Positions 16,465 through 27,100 of a stretch of DNA of 64,000 nt are shown in pieces. Source of the DNA: Bdellovibrio bacteriovorus (GTDB taxonomy: Bacteria > Bdellovibrionota > Bdellovibrionia > Bdellovibrionales > Bdellovibrionaceae). The DNA lies in NCBI RefSeq assembly GCF_001592755.1, contig NZ_LUKF01000014.1, positions 124,841 to 188,840 on the forward strand, in the 5' to 3' direction. Position 1 is the first letter of the stretch; every line of letters begins with the position of its first letter. The notes under the pieces were generated by a model that did not search any database, was not told where the DNA came from, and saw only the letters and a list, made by a program, of their open reading frames with translations. Position numbers and translations under genes: made by a program.

Positions 16465-19400
16465 TATGAGCGAGGCAGAGCTGTAACGCCGATTTTGATC
16501 ACTTCGCCGTCAATGTCCGAAGTTTCAGTGTGCACACCTTTTGGATCTGCATTCAAATCTAAAACATTCAAATTCTTCGTCAAAGTTTCAGAAACGATCA
16601 TATCTTTGTGAGCATTCAAAGCTTCAAGCAAAGCTCCTGCACAAGCGATATCCAAGGTGATTTTGTCATCCATTTGGAAGTCCGCTGTTTTACGAGCGAC
16701 TTGGATCTTACGCATGATCTCGCGAGCTAAACCTTCACGTTCTTGCTCTGGAGTCACCGTTGGATCCACTTCGATCGAAACCACTTGATGCACAGACAGG
16801 TTTGCATTGTCGCCTTTAGGTGCGCGGCGGATTTCAACATCAGAAAGCTGAATTTCTTCACCTTCCACCGTGATGGTTTCGCCGTTTTCAAGCTTCAACA
16901 AATCCTGCAATTGCAATTTTTGAATTGCGGCACCCACGGCCTTCATCTTAGGTCCCAGGCGTTTACCAAGAACCGGGAAGTTGGCTTTCGCTGTGATTTG
17001 TACGAATTGGTCTTCGTTCGCATCGTAATTTACTTTGCGGAAGTTCAATTCGTCGATGAAGTAAGGTTCAAAGCGTTTCAATGTCTCAAGAACTTTAGCG
17101 CTTCTATGGATGATGCGAATTTCGCGAAGTGGGATTTTCGCTTTCACCTGGATTTTTTCGCGGTGATTACGCCCCAAAGTCACTAACACATCCATAGCCT
17201 TCACGGCTTCTTCCAATTCAGGACGAAGCAATGAAAGATCGGCTTCCGGGAAGCTTTCCAAGTGCACAGAGTCTTTTTTATTCGGAAGAACTTGTGCCAA
17301 GTTTTTGTAAGTCGTCTCGGACATGAAGGGAGCAAATGGCGCCATCAAGCGAGCTAGAGTTACAAGAACCTCATGCAAAGTTTCGTAAGCAAAACGCTTT
17401 TCTTCCGGCATACCGTCTTGCCAGAAGTGGCTGCGGTTAAAGCGGATGTAGGTGTTCGTCAAATCCTCGATAAACTGAAGGAGATGAGGAACCACGTTGT
17501 ACAAACGATAAGCGTCCATCTCTCTATGTGTATTTGCGATCAGACCGTTTAAGCGAGAAAGAACCCACTGATCCAGAATGTTCGGAGATTTTTTCGCGTC
17601 ACCTTTTGGTACGAAGCCGTCGATGTTCGCGTAGTTCGCAAAGAACGAATACGAGTTCCACCATCTCAAAAGGATTTTACGAACCACATCGTAAACGCCT
17701 TTTTCAGAGAACTTCAATTCTTGCGCTTTCACGACCGGAGAATCAATCAAGTACAGACGAAGCGCATCGGCACCATGCTGATTCAATACTTCCATTGGAT
17801 CAGGATAGTTACGAAGACTCTTCGACATTTTGCGACCGTCTTCTGCAAGGACAAGCCCGTTCACTACGACATTTTGGAACGGAGCTTGGTTGAACAACGC
17901 CGTTCCGATGACGGACAAGGTGTAGAACCAACCACGAGTTTGATCTAAACCTTCCGCGATGAACTGCGCAGGGAAGGCTTTTTTGAACTCTTCCACATTC
18001 GCGTTCGGGAAGCCCCACTGAGCGTAAGGCATAGAACCAGATTCAAACCAGCAATCCAAAACGCCATCGACACGCTTTAGCGGAGATTTACCCGTTGGAG
18101 ACGGAATTTCGATTTCGTCGACAAACTCGATATGCAGATCAGTTACTTTTTTGCCGGATAATTTTTCAAGCTGCTCACAGGAACCGATACAGATGACTTC
18201 GCCTTCTTTGTTTCTCCAAAGCGGCAAAGGAGTTCCCCAGAAACGGTTGCGCGAAATCGCCCAGTCACGAGCGTTTTCTAACCAGTTTCCAAAACGACCA
18301 TCACGAAGGTGATCAGGCACCCAGGACGTGTTTTTATTGTTCGCAACAAGGTTCTCTTTGATCTTTTCAACGGCAACAAACCAAGAAGACACCGCACGAT
18401 AGATCAGTGGAGTGTCCGAACGATAGCAGTAAGGATAACTATGTTGAATCGTGTCCTGTTTGAAAAGATTCCCGCGTTTTTTTAGATCCGCGATGATGTC
18501 TTTATCCGCGTCTTTCACGCGTTTGCCAGCGTAATCGGGAACCTCGCTTGTGAACATACCGTCATCATCGACGGGATTTACTAAGGGAATGCCCGCTTTC
18601 GAACACGCATAGTAGTCCTCTTCACCAAACGCCGGAGCCATATGCACCACACCCGTACCGCTGTCAGTCGTGACGTGATCTGAAGAGATGATACGGAAAG
18701 CCCCTTTATCGGCGCGATCGCCGAAGTAAGGGAATAAAGGTTCATAGGTCAAATCAACAAGGTCTTTGCCCTTCATCATTTGCAAAACTTCAACTTCTTC
18801 ATCCGGTTTTTTGAAAACAGATGGAAGAAGAGCTTGCGCCAAAATCAATTTGCGACCGGAAGACTTCTCTTGAACTTTAACGTAGTCGATATCCAGACCC
18901 ACTGCCAAAGCTAAGTTCGAAGGCAACGTCCAAGGAGTCGTCGTCCAAGCCATGACTGCGGTGTCTGGTTGGTTGATGAGTTTAAACATCACCGTGATCG
19001 CCGGGTCTTGAACCATTTTATAGTTTTGGTTGGCTTCGAAGTTTGAAAGCGAAGTCGAGATTCCTACAGAGTAAGGAACAACTTTGTAGCCTTCATAGAT
19101 CAAACCTTTTTCGAAAAGCTGTTGGAACACCCACCAAACGCTCTCCATGAAGGAAACATCCATCGTGAAGTAAGGGTTTTCCATGTCGACCCAACGACCT
19201 ACGCGGCGAACTGTGGTTTTCCACTCTTCAGAATATCTTTTTACGATACCGCGACAAGCATCGTTGTAATTAGCAACGCCCATTTTGAAAACGTCTTTAC
19301 GGCTTTCGATTTTATGAGCTTTGTTGATTTCGTACTCCACCGGAAGGCCGTGACAGTCCCAACCAAAACGACGAGGAACAGTGTAACCTTTCATCGTCCA

Positions 19401-19640
19401 GTAACGAGGAACCACGTCTTTCAATACCCCCGCAAGCAAGTGTCCGTAGTGAGGAAGACCTGTCGCAAACGGAGGACCGTCATAAAAGCTGTAAGTCTTT
19501 TTTCCTTTTGGATCTAAAGACTTCGCGAAAATTTTTTCCTGATCCCAAAAATCTAAAATGGATTCTTCCTGCTTCGAAAGATTCACATCGGGTTTTACAG
19601 AATTATAAGGGGCTGTACGAGTGGTGTTTGCGTTTGTCAT
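16464..19640 (-). CDS. ileS: Isoleucyl-tRNA synthetase, type 2 (IleRS2-like)
   Basis: This 1058-residue class I aaRS charges tRNA-Ile. The HIGH motif is HYGH at 64-67, within PFATGLPHYGHLLAG, and KMSKS is at 604-608, within GRKMSKSLRNYPDP. These contexts, the length and the C-terminal extension match the eukaryote-like type 2 enzymes rather than the E. coli-like type 1. An editing CP1 domain is present, with GTGVVHMAPAFGEEDY near residue 330. Type 2 enzymes are known to be less sensitive to mupirocin. The HXGH motif is in standard order, so the swapped hyper-resistant form is not seen. trmO follows by TAATG overlap. A second, type 1 copy could exist elsewhere. Confidence 0.95.
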   Translation of the reverse strand: MTNANTTRTAPYNSVKPDVNLSKQEESILDFWDQEKIFAKSLDPKGKKTYSFYDGPPFATGLPHYGHLLAGVLKDVVPRYWTMKGYTVPRRFGWDCHGLPVEYEINKAHKIESRKDVFKMGVANYNDACRGIVKRYSEEWKTTVRRVGRWVDMENPYFTMDVSFMESVWWVFQQLFEKGLIYEGYKVVPYSVGISTSLSNFEANQNYKMVQDPAITVMFKLINQPDTAVMAWTTTPWTLPSNLALAVGLDIDYVKVQEKSSGRKLILAQALLPSVFKKPDEEVEVLQMMKGKDLVDLTYEPLFPYFGDRADKGAFRIISSDHVTTDSGTGVVHMAPAFGEEDYYACSKAGIPLVNPVDDDGMFTSEVPDYAGKRVKDADKDIIADLKKRGNLFKQDTIQHSYPYCYRSDTPLIYRAVSSWFVAVEKIKENLVANNKNTSWVPDHLRDGRFGNWLENARDWAISRNRFWGTPLPLWRNKEGEVICIGSCEQLEKLSGKKVTDLHIEFVDEIEIPSPTGKSPLKRVDGVLDCWFESGSMPYAQWGFPNANVEEFKKAFPAQFIAEGLDQTRGWFYTLSVIGTALFNQAPFQNVVVNGLVLAEDGRKMSKSLRNYPDPMEVLNQHGADALRLYLIDSPVVKAQELKFSEKGVYDVVRKILLRWWNSYSFFANYANIDGFVPKGDAKKSPNILDQWVLSRLNGLIANTHREMDAYRLYNVVPHLLQFIEDLTNTYIRFNRSHFWQDGMPEEKRFAYETLHEVLVTLARLMAPFAPFMSETTYKNLAQVLPNKKDSVHLESFPEADLSLLRPELEEAVKAMDVLVTLGRNHREKIQVKAKIPLREIRIIHRSAKVLETLKRFEPYFIDELNFRKVNYDANEDQFVQITAKANFPVLGKRLGPKMKAVGAAIQKLQLQDLLKLENGETITVEGEEIQLSDVEIRRAPKGDNANLSVHQVVSIEVDPTVTPEQEREGLAREIMRKIQVARKTADFQMDDKITLDIACAGALLEALNAHKDMIVSETLTKNLNVLDLNADPKGVHTETSDIDGEVIKIGVTALPRS

Positions 19641-19839
19641 AGGTCCTCAATATCTATCAGGTTTCGCTCTGAGATGCATCTTTTTCAGGCCCTCAGGAGA
19701 GGCCATTTTTTCGGGGTTAATGCGATGCAATAGGGGCGGGGACGCCAAAGCCCTCAAGTTTCAGCGTTATAAACACTCAGTTTCAATCTTTCAGAGACGT
19801 TTGGACAGGCTGCTTGTAAGGAGCAGCCTCGTTGGGGAA

Positions 19840-20436
19840 TTAGTATTTCACACTGCAACCATAAGGTTTGCTGGTTTCTTTCGCGATCTTTTCGCCTTTT
19901 TCGGCACTCGCTACCGCACGAACAATGTAGTTTTCGGAAGTTGCAATCGTCTTAGGATCCGCAGAATCGTTGCTGTCGATAGCACCGTTATAACGAAGGA
20001 CACCTTGAGGGTCGATCAGGTACATGTGCGGAGTGGTTTTAGCTCCGTAAGCTTTTCCCATCGCGCCTTTTTCATCAAGAAGGATAGCTGAAGCTTTGGA
20101 GCCTTCTTTCTGTGCATTCTTCACGGCATCAGCCGCGGCCAAATGACCTTGTTTGCCAGGAGCTGAAGAAATCACCGACAGCCACACGATGTTTTTCGCG
20201 GTCATGTCACCTTGGATCTTTTGCATGTTTTTGCTGTCGTAATGTTTGCGAACGTAAGGACAATCCTTGTTGTACCACTCAAGCACAACATACTTTCCTT
20301 TGTAGTCAGCAAGTTTATGTGTTTTTCCTGTGGCATCGACGACAGAAAAATCAGGAGCAGGGCTTCCTATTTTTGCTTCGGCCATCGCCAAAGAGCTTGC
20401 ACATGTGATCAATAACATTGCGAAGATTTTTTTCAT
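19840..20436 (-). CDS. Periplasmic thioredoxin-fold redoxin (AhpC/TSA-like)
   Basis: The 198-residue exported protein has a signal peptide (MKKIFAMLLITCASSLAMA) and one redoxin domain. The likely active cysteine is C59 in WYNKDCPYVRKHY, a CPxxxKH pattern seen in small periplasmic redoxins related to ResA/TlpA. TTPHMYLIDPQG gives the cis-Pro and following strand. The start overlaps the dsbD-like stop by 4 nt (ATGA), so it is coupled to the electron transporter that would reduce it. A peroxidase or thiol reductase role is inferred from context. A second cysteine near the end (PYGCSVKY) might be resolving. An inverted repeat at 19807-19829 follows the gene without a T tract. Confidence 0.82.
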   Translation of the reverse strand: MKKIFAMLLITCASSLAMAEAKIGSPAPDFSVVDATGKTHKLADYKGKYVVLEWYNKDCPYVRKHYDSKNMQKIQGDMTAKNIVWLSVISSAPGKQGHLAAADAVKNAQKEGSKASAILLDEKGAMGKAYGAKTTPHMYLIDPQGVLRYNGAIDSNDSADPKTIATSENYIVRAVASAEKGEKIAKETSKPYGCSVKY

Positions 20437-22442
20437 TGTTCTTTCTCCTTGTTAAAAAGTTCTAAGATAATTCCTTTGGTTAAAATCTCGGGCAAAATCT
20501 GCGGTTTCTGAGAACCGGCAGCATAATAAACATAAAGAGGCAGGGAATTCCGACCATATCCCGCTAATGCGTCGGTGATAGCGGGATTCTTATCGGTCCA
20601 ATCTGCTTTATAAAGTTGCACTGCATTCGCAGTAAAAGCGCTTTGAATCTCAGAGGTGTGAAGAACGAGTTTCTTATTCACCTGACAAGTGATGCACCAA
20701 GCGGCGGTGAAGTCGATAAAGACGGCTTTTCCTTGGGCGATATCTTCTGCGATGGATTCTTTACTGAAAGTTTTCCAAGCCTCGTCTTGAGAGGCTTTCA
20801 TACTTGTGACAGATTCTTGTGGCATTAAGACTAAGACGGCGAATGAAAATAGAAATCCCAGAAGCAAAAGAATTTGTTTCCATCTTTCATTGCGAACCTG
20901 GCGCGAAGTCCAAATCCACAAGGCGATGAACAAATAAATTCCTAATAAGAAAAGTAAACTCGCGATGGTCACTTGATGTGACAAGACCCATAGCAGCCAA
21001 AGCACCGTTGCAAAAAGTGGGAAGGCTAAAAACTCTTTAAGTTTTTCCATCCAGGCGCCAGGCTTCGGAAGGTACTGAATTGTTTTTGGAAAGTAAGCCA
21101 GAATAAAGAATGGCAAAGCCATTCCCAAACCCAGTCCTGCAAAGACAAGCAATGTGCTTGCGGCTGGCATTGCCAGTGAAGCTCCAAGGGCCGCGCCCAT
21201 GAACGGTGCCGTGCAGGGAGTAGCGACCACAGTGGCAAGCACTCCTGTTAGGAAGGAACCCGCGCGATCTGAAGAGGTTTTCTTTGCGCCAAGATAAGTT
21301 AACGACTGTCCAATCTCAAATGTGCCTAAAAAATTAAGACCTAACCAGAAAAACAAAATAGAAATGCCCGCAGCGATAACGGGAGATTGCAATTGGAAAC
21401 CCCAACCAATCTGCTCACCACCGGCGCGTAAAAGCATCAATGCTCCGCCGAGAATTAAAAAAGACATCATGACGCCTAAAGTGTAAAACAGACCCGAAGT
21501 TCGCAGACTTTGTGCATTTTTATCCGGACCTAAGAAGCTTAAAACTTTGATGGATAAAACGGGAAACACACAAGGCATAAAGTTTAAAATAAATCCACCC
21601 AGCAAAGCCCACAGCACGACAAATCCCAATGAAGCGGGAGCGGTTTTTTGCAAAGAGATTTCGTAGCCCTGCTTTTTTCCGTCCGCGTTTTCAGTGACAA
21701 GAAGAAAGCGTGCACCTTCAAAATCGGTTTTGGAAGTATCTTGCAAAGCTAGGTTGATTTCGAAGTTGTTGCCCTCTGGGATTAACTCTGGTGCGGAGGC
21801 TTTAAAGCTTTCGCCATCTTCAGGAAAGATTTCTAAATTTTTCGGTGTTGCTTGCGAGGAAAGATTCAGAACAGTTTTTAAAGTCGAGCCCTCTAATTTT
21901 TGAGGGACCCAGGAAAAAGACGAGGGAGCTGACGCAGGGTAAACGAACTTCGAGAAAACCTCTGACGGAGGCCCTCGCTGAGCAGAATAGGGAATTTCGG
22001 TCTTCAGTTCCGTGAAATAGGGAACGCATTCGATTTTGCAAATAAGAAACTCTACATGGACCGAAGCTTGAACAGAATTCTGCTTTGCCTCAGGTTCTAG
22101 ATCGAAGACAAAAAGAGATTCGTTGGAGTAACCAAAGTTGATCAGACCTTCGACGGGAATACGTTCCGGAAGAGGCCAATGCTCTTTCGTAATCTTCGCG
22201 TTTGTTAAACTCCAGTTCCATTTCGGAGCCGCACCGGAATCACCCGAATTTTTCCAGTATATATGCCAGTGATCTTTAATTCTAAAATGAATACCTAAAG
22301 ACGGTTTCAGATTTTCATTCCAAGAGGTCCGGGACGAAATAAGTTTTACTTCCCCTTGGGGGAAATGAAAAGTATCGGCCGCAAAGGACGTGCAAGAGTA
22401 AGTCATGATGAGAGCGGTAAAAAGTCGGGCAAGAAAAAGCAT
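20433..22442 (-). CDS. DsbD/ScsB-type thiol:disulfide interchange protein
   Basis: This 669-residue inner-membrane electron transporter moves reducing power from cytosolic thioredoxin to the periplasm. It has a signal peptide, an N-terminal DsbC-corrector-like domain (residues about 25-260, with LICKIECVPYF), and eight transmembrane helices with the key cysteines in NFMPCVFPVLSIK and VATPCTAPFMGAALG. A C-terminal thioredoxin-like domain follows, with WCITC at C583-C586. Together these match ScsB/DipZ better than E. coli DsbD. It overlaps the redoxin gene by 4 nt, so the pair probably works as donor and acceptor. The start at 22442 fits the signal peptide; upstream is a 125-bp gap to the small gene. 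Confidence 0.88.
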   Translation of the reverse strand: MLFLARLFTALIMTYSCTSFAADTFHFPQGEVKLISSRTSWNENLKPSLGIHFRIKDHWHIYWKNSGDSGAAPKWNWSLTNAKITKEHWPLPERIPVEGLINFGYSNESLFVFDLEPEAKQNSVQASVHVEFLICKIECVPYFTELKTEIPYSAQRGPPSEVFSKFVYPASAPSSFSWVPQKLEGSTLKTVLNLSSQATPKNLEIFPEDGESFKASAPELIPEGNNFEINLALQDTSKTDFEGARFLLVTENADGKKQGYEISLQKTAPASLGFVVLWALLGGFILNFMPCVFPVLSIKVLSFLGPDKNAQSLRTSGLFYTLGVMMSFLILGGALMLLRAGGEQIGWGFQLQSPVIAAGISILFFWLGLNFLGTFEIGQSLTYLGAKKTSSDRAGSFLTGVLATVVATPCTAPFMGAALGASLAMPAASTLLVFAGLGLGMALPFFILAYFPKTIQYLPKPGAWMEKLKEFLAFPLFATVLWLLWVLSHQVTIASLLFLLGIYLFIALWIWTSRQVRNERWKQILLLLGFLFSFAVLVLMPQESVTSMKASQDEAWKTFSKESIAEDIAQGKAVFIDFTAAWCITCQVNKKLVLHTSEIQSAFTANAVQLYKADWTDKNPAITDALAGYGRNSLPLYVYYAAGSQKPQILPEILTKGIILELFNKEKEQ

Positions 22443-22566
22443 TCTTTAGTTATAGAAAAATTTCTGCTCGACGCCAACATTACTGCGTTTAGCTGGCCGT
22501 ATTAAATGCAATGCGGGGTTAGATTGTTTAAAATCAACTGAGAATTGGAAGAAAGCCTGCGTCCTT

Positions 22567-22734
22567 ATGTCTGCAACGGCAATGGTTGTAAATTCGGCAC
22601 TCGCCGATGACACGGCAGAAATGGTTGCCGATTTTTCGGCAGGGCTCGTGCCAGCTCTGGATAAATCGAATTTGAAACAATATTTCTTTGGGTCCCTGCT
22701 TGCATTCAGAGATGTGCTGAGGAGACGCAGATGA
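22567..22734 (+). CDS. Possible small exported protein upstream of the propeller lipoprotein
   Basis: A 55-residue frame starts at ATG 22567 and ends at TGA 22734, overlapping the ATG of the lipoprotein at 22731 by 4 nt (ATGA), the usual coupling signal. The N-terminus VNSALADDTAEM has a signal-peptide-like cleavage region, and the tail is basic (FRDVLRRRR). If an upstream start were used, the preceding residues (KKACVLMSATAMVV) would complete a signal peptide, but no ATG, GTG or TTG is there. The SD is weak. Coding sense is suggested by the overlap, not by homology. Confidence 0.35.
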   Translation: MSATAMVVNSALADDTAEMVADFSAGLVPALDKSNLKQYFFGSLLAFRDVLRRRR

Positions 22735-23795
22735 AGCACATTATTTTAAAAATAGGGATGGGACTGACAATTCTTGGTTTGGTGGCCTGCAGTGGCGGTG
22801 GAAGTGGAAAGAAGATTATCGGTCAAGATCAGTTTGTCTATGTATTAACCCGCGATGACAGCAAGATTCATGAATATCATCTTTCTAAAGAAGGTGTGCT
22901 GACAGCATTGACGACTCCTACAGTCGCCACGGGAACCATGCCGTCATTCATGGTCATGGATCAAGCCCAGCAGTTTTTATACGTAGCGAACGAATACGAC
23001 GGAACCGTTTCGCAGTTTAAAGTGGGTGCTGATGGAGTGTTAAGCGAATTAGCCGCCGCGATTTCCACGGAAGATATGCCGGTGCATCTTGCGATAAGTC
23101 CTGACGGAAAATTTCTCTATGCTTCCAGTATGACTGAGCCCAATATCACGCGTTTTGCGATAGCTGCTGACGGGACTTTGAGTCTTAGTGGCTTGATTCC
23201 TTACGCAGATGCCTCTTTAGGAGTTCACTTCTCACCTTCGGGCGAGTTTGCATACGTCATTAGTCATTACACGGATTCGATCTCTCAGTTTCGTTTGCAG
23301 TCTGACGGAAGTTTTCAAGCTTTGACGCCGGCATCGGTTCAAGCTGAAAGCTGTCCTTCGGGTCCTGTAGGTATCACTCAACTTACGCAAGGATCTTTTT
23401 TATATGCGGCAAGTTGCTGGACAGACTTAGTGGAATCTTTTGCGATTGGAAGTGATGGCACTTTGAACAAAAAAGCAACCATTGCAACGGGAGCGGCTCC
23501 GCAAGGTTTGCTCATTTCAGGAAGTCAGATGTTTGTAGCAAACGCAGGGAGCAGTGATATTTCTTTGTACTCTATCCAGCAGGATGGATCTTTGATTCAT
23601 CAGTCGCCGACTTCGGTGTCTGCGGGTGTTGCTCCCGTGGGTATGGCAGTGAATGCAACAAGCACCTTTGCCTATGTTGTTGATTCTGGTGCTGATCAAA
23701 TCCTCCGCTTTAAAATTTCTAGCCAAGGCTTGATTAAGGACGACACTTTTTCAGTCGGGACGGGTGGGTATCCCGTGCAAATATTGATGAAGTGA
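22731..23795 (+). CDS. Lipoprotein with beta-propeller (lactonase-like) repeats
   Basis: The 354-residue protein has lipobox LVAC (MKHIILKIGMGLTILGLVAC), then repeated blades of the form FVYVLTRDDSKIHEYHLSKEG, FLYVANEYDGTVSQFKVGADG, FLYASSMTEPNITRFAIAADG and FAYVISHYTDSISQFRLQSDG. These match the 7-bladed 6-phosphogluconolactonase/YVTN-like family. The catalytic role is not assured, since lipoprotein propellers often bind ligands or surface partners. A Ser/Gly-rich linker follows the lipid Cys. No conserved operon partner downstream is seen. Confidence 0.82.
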   Translation: MKHIILKIGMGLTILGLVACSGGGSGKKIIGQDQFVYVLTRDDSKIHEYHLSKEGVLTALTTPTVATGTMPSFMVMDQAQQFLYVANEYDGTVSQFKVGADGVLSELAAAISTEDMPVHLAISPDGKFLYASSMTEPNITRFAIAADGTLSLSGLIPYADASLGVHFSPSGEFAYVISHYTDSISQFRLQSDGSFQALTPASVQAESCPSGPVGITQLTQGSFLYAASCWTDLVESFAIGSDGTLNKKATIATGAAPQGLLISGSQMFVANAGSSDISLYSIQQDGSLIHQSPTSVSAGVAPVGMAVNATSTFAYVVDSGADQILRFKISSQGLIKDDTFSVGTGGYPVQILMK

Positions 23796-23898
23796 CTCGG
23801 TATCGATCACTCATGGAACGGCGAGGAACAATTCTTCTGCAGAGTCGAATGCGTTGCTCGCTATGATTGATTTTCGGTCGTTCAGATCAGAAAAAATA

Positions 23899-23968
23899 TG
23901 AGTGAAAACTCACTCTGAAAAATCGAGGAGACCCTCGAGTTTCCGAGGGAAGATTTAATGTTTATAAT
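23899..23968. promoter_or_regulatory. Hairpin-rich intergenic segment with a TATAAT box
   Basis: In the 344-bp gap 23796-24139 no gene is seen. It holds TGAGT-GAAA-ACTCA (23899-23912, GNRA-type loop). Next are two mutually exclusive hairpins: TCGAGG/CCTCGA (23923-23938) and CCTCG/CGAGG (23933-23948). A perfect TATAAT follows at 23963-23968. The second palindrome covers the expected -35 place, so it may be an operator. This would put a start site about 165 nt before the RCC1 lipoprotein ATG. A weaker CTCAG/CTGAG hairpin lies near 24050-24066. No riboswitch is recognised. Confidence 0.3.
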
Positions 23969-24139
23969 AATCTTACACGAGCGTTTGTTTACGGACCTGG
24001 CGAAATCAAACAGAAGTGCGTGAGAGCAATTTCTCATATTGTCGCCGTCTCAGAATAGGAACTGAGCGATATTCGCAGAACATAATACCCCTAACAGGAC
24101 TTAAACACTTCGCGAGGATTTCCCGATAAATATAGAGTC

Positions 24140-27100
24140 ATGTTCTGGGTTTACTTGCAGGAAGTCCTGCTTCCATCATTTCTGGTACGTTGCCGCTCGG
24201 TCGGAAACTTTCTTGTTGCAGTCATCGCTGCGACAAGCCTCGCGTCTTGTACACTTGATACTCAATTGATAAACGGTAAATCTCTCGAATTTTTCTCGGT
24301 AACGAGTGACAGCGAAGGCCGTATCAATGGCAGCAATATGACGGCTGCACCCTTCAAAGGAAGTTGTGTTCCTGGTTCAAAAGTTAAAATCACAGAGGCG
24401 ACAGCAACGCTGAATCAAGAGTTCACGTGCGACAACTCAGGTTCCTGGTCACGAGCTTTGGATCTTTCCGTGTTGCCAGCAAACTATATTGGCGAGTTGG
24501 TTTTCACGATGACGGTACCAACGGGTCAAACTTTTGAGCAGAAATATCCTGTTGAAAAAGACGTAGTGCCTCCGACGGTAGTGATTAATGCTCCTGTTGC
24601 TGTCACTCCTTTGAATGAAGCCGCTTATCCGATCTCGGGCAGTTGTTCTGAAGATGGCAAGACCGTGACCCTGATTGCGGAAACAGTTTCTACGACGGCC
24701 CTATGTACGGCGGGAGCCTTCACTGCAAACGTAGATCTTTCTTCTGTGACAAGTTCGCCGATTTCTATTTCTGCATCGCTAGCGGATACTGCGGGTAACA
24801 CGGGTAGTGACTCTGTTTCAGCAACTCGCGGTGGTGCACCTCCTGTGATTAGTTCTTTTGCACTTAATAACGGAAACTCTGTTACGACAAATAACGTCGT
24901 GACCGTTGATATGTCCATCACTGACGTTACTGAGATGTATCTGACCGAAGTAGCTGGTTGTGCTTCAGGTGGAAGTTGGGTTTCGTATTCTGCGACGGCA
25001 TCCTGGACTTTGCCAGCTCTGAATGCGACGAATACGTTGTATGCGAAATTTAGAAATGCGGGCGGAGAGACTCTTTGCGTTTCAGATAGCATCATCCATG
25101 ACTCGACATCTCCGACGATCACGATTGATTCTCCGGCAGCAAATAGTTATGTGAATATGGCCAATGTTTCGGCCTTCACTATAAGCGGAAGCTGTTCTGA
25201 ATTAAATCGTTCGATCACAATTGCGGGTCCAAGTGGATACACGGCGACCACGACGTGTTTGGGAACTTCGTATTCTGCGATTTTAGATTTAACGGCTCTT
25301 CCTCAGGGGAATTTCATTCTTTCGGCTTCCTTGTCAGATGAAGCTGGAAATTCGGGTTCCGCGAATTCTGCCAACTACATTAAAGACACGGTCGCGCCTG
25401 CCGCAGGAACTATCTCAATCAACAGCGGTCAAGCGGGTACAACCAGCTTAAATGTGACTTTAACAATCTCTGGCGTAGCTGGGACCGCTCAGTACTATCT
25501 CACCAACGATGTCGACTGTAGTTCTGGTGGTGTGTGGGAAAACTACGCTGCTTCTAAGGCCTGGGTTTTGCCAACTGCAAATGCGACGAATACTGTTCGC
25601 ATGAAACGCCGTGATGCTGCTGGAAATGAATCGAGCTGTGTTTCGGATTCGATTGTTCATACGAGCTCCGTTCCTAGTCTATCACTGGCTTCACCGGCGG
25701 CGGGTTCCTATATCGGTTTGATGAATGCAGCGGCATTCACTGTTTCGGGCGCGTGTTCTGAAGAAGGGATGCAGGTTACGTTAACCGCCAATGGAATTAC
25801 GCAAACTTCGCCGCCGACTTGTTCGGGTGGAACTTGGACAAAAACTTTGAACCTTGCTTCAAATGCCACCTATGGACAAGGTAACGTGACTATCGTTGCT
25901 AACCACTCTCGCATGACGGGGGTCGCGGCTCCCTCGGTGACGGTTGTTTTTGTTAAAGACACGGTAGCGCCGACAGCAACGATGGCCATCAATAACGGTG
26001 ATGCCTACACAAATAACTTAGCTGCGACACTGAACCTTTCAATGGCGGGCGGCGCGACAGAAATGTACATCACCAACAACGCGCTTTGCCTCACTGGAGG
26101 CACTTGGGAGCCGTTTGCTGTTACGAAATCTTGGACACTTCCTACGGCAAACGATAACAACTGGATTTACTATAAAGCTCGCGATGCGGCCGGCAACGAG
26201 ACGAATTGTTTGTCGGACACGATTATTCACGACACTGTCATTCCTTCACTCGAAGTGACTATGGCAGTAGGTACGTACATCAACGGTGTGAATCAGAATG
26301 CGTTTGAAATCACCGGAACCTGTTCCGAGTATGGTCGACCTATCACTCTTTCTTTAGCTGGGGAACCAAGCATTACTGGCACAACGACTTGTGCAGGTGG
26401 CTTTTGGTCGATGACGGTCAACGCTAGTGGCATTGCTGATAATAGTAGCTCGACATATGCGTTCAGTTTTGTTCACACTCGTCCGAGCGGTAATACCATA
26501 ACGGCGTTTGGTCACTTCTATAAGGACACAGTTCCTCCGGGTAATGCTGTTTTGACCAATGCTCCTTCAGGTGCGAACAACAACAGTGTTCTGAACGTGA
26601 CGGTGGGTGGAACGGGTGTCACTAGATTTAAATACTTTGTGATCCGTCCCGGAGAAGTGAACTCATGTGATGCGACTACGAACTACATGGGAAGCGAAAA
26701 TCCCATCGTTTCACAGATCTCAGACAGAATTCTTGTGAACGGAAACTACAAACTTTGTGTTTGGGGTAAAGATAGTGCAGGTAACTGGTCGCCGGCGCAC
26801 ACCGAGACCTCATGGACTCGTGATGCTTTGACGGCAGTCATCACGGGAGCGCCAACAGGCGTATCATCAGCGACTTCTGTCAACATCACGGTTTCTGGAA
26901 CAAGCGTTACACAATATAAAAAAGCATTTATCACCTCAGGCACTTGTGCGACAGCGACTTACAGTGGGCAAATTCCCGTGGGGTCTGCGATCACTGACAA
27001 TATAAGCGCCATTCCGAATGGTCCGGTCACTTTATGTGTGATCGGTTCAGATACTTTTGGCACTTGGCAGTCAGAAACAGCGGCGACAGAAGTTACTTGG

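Noticed and set aside
19641-19839. T-box leader for ileS
   Set aside because: No T-box AGGGTGG core is visible and such leaders are rare outside Firmicutes-type lineages.
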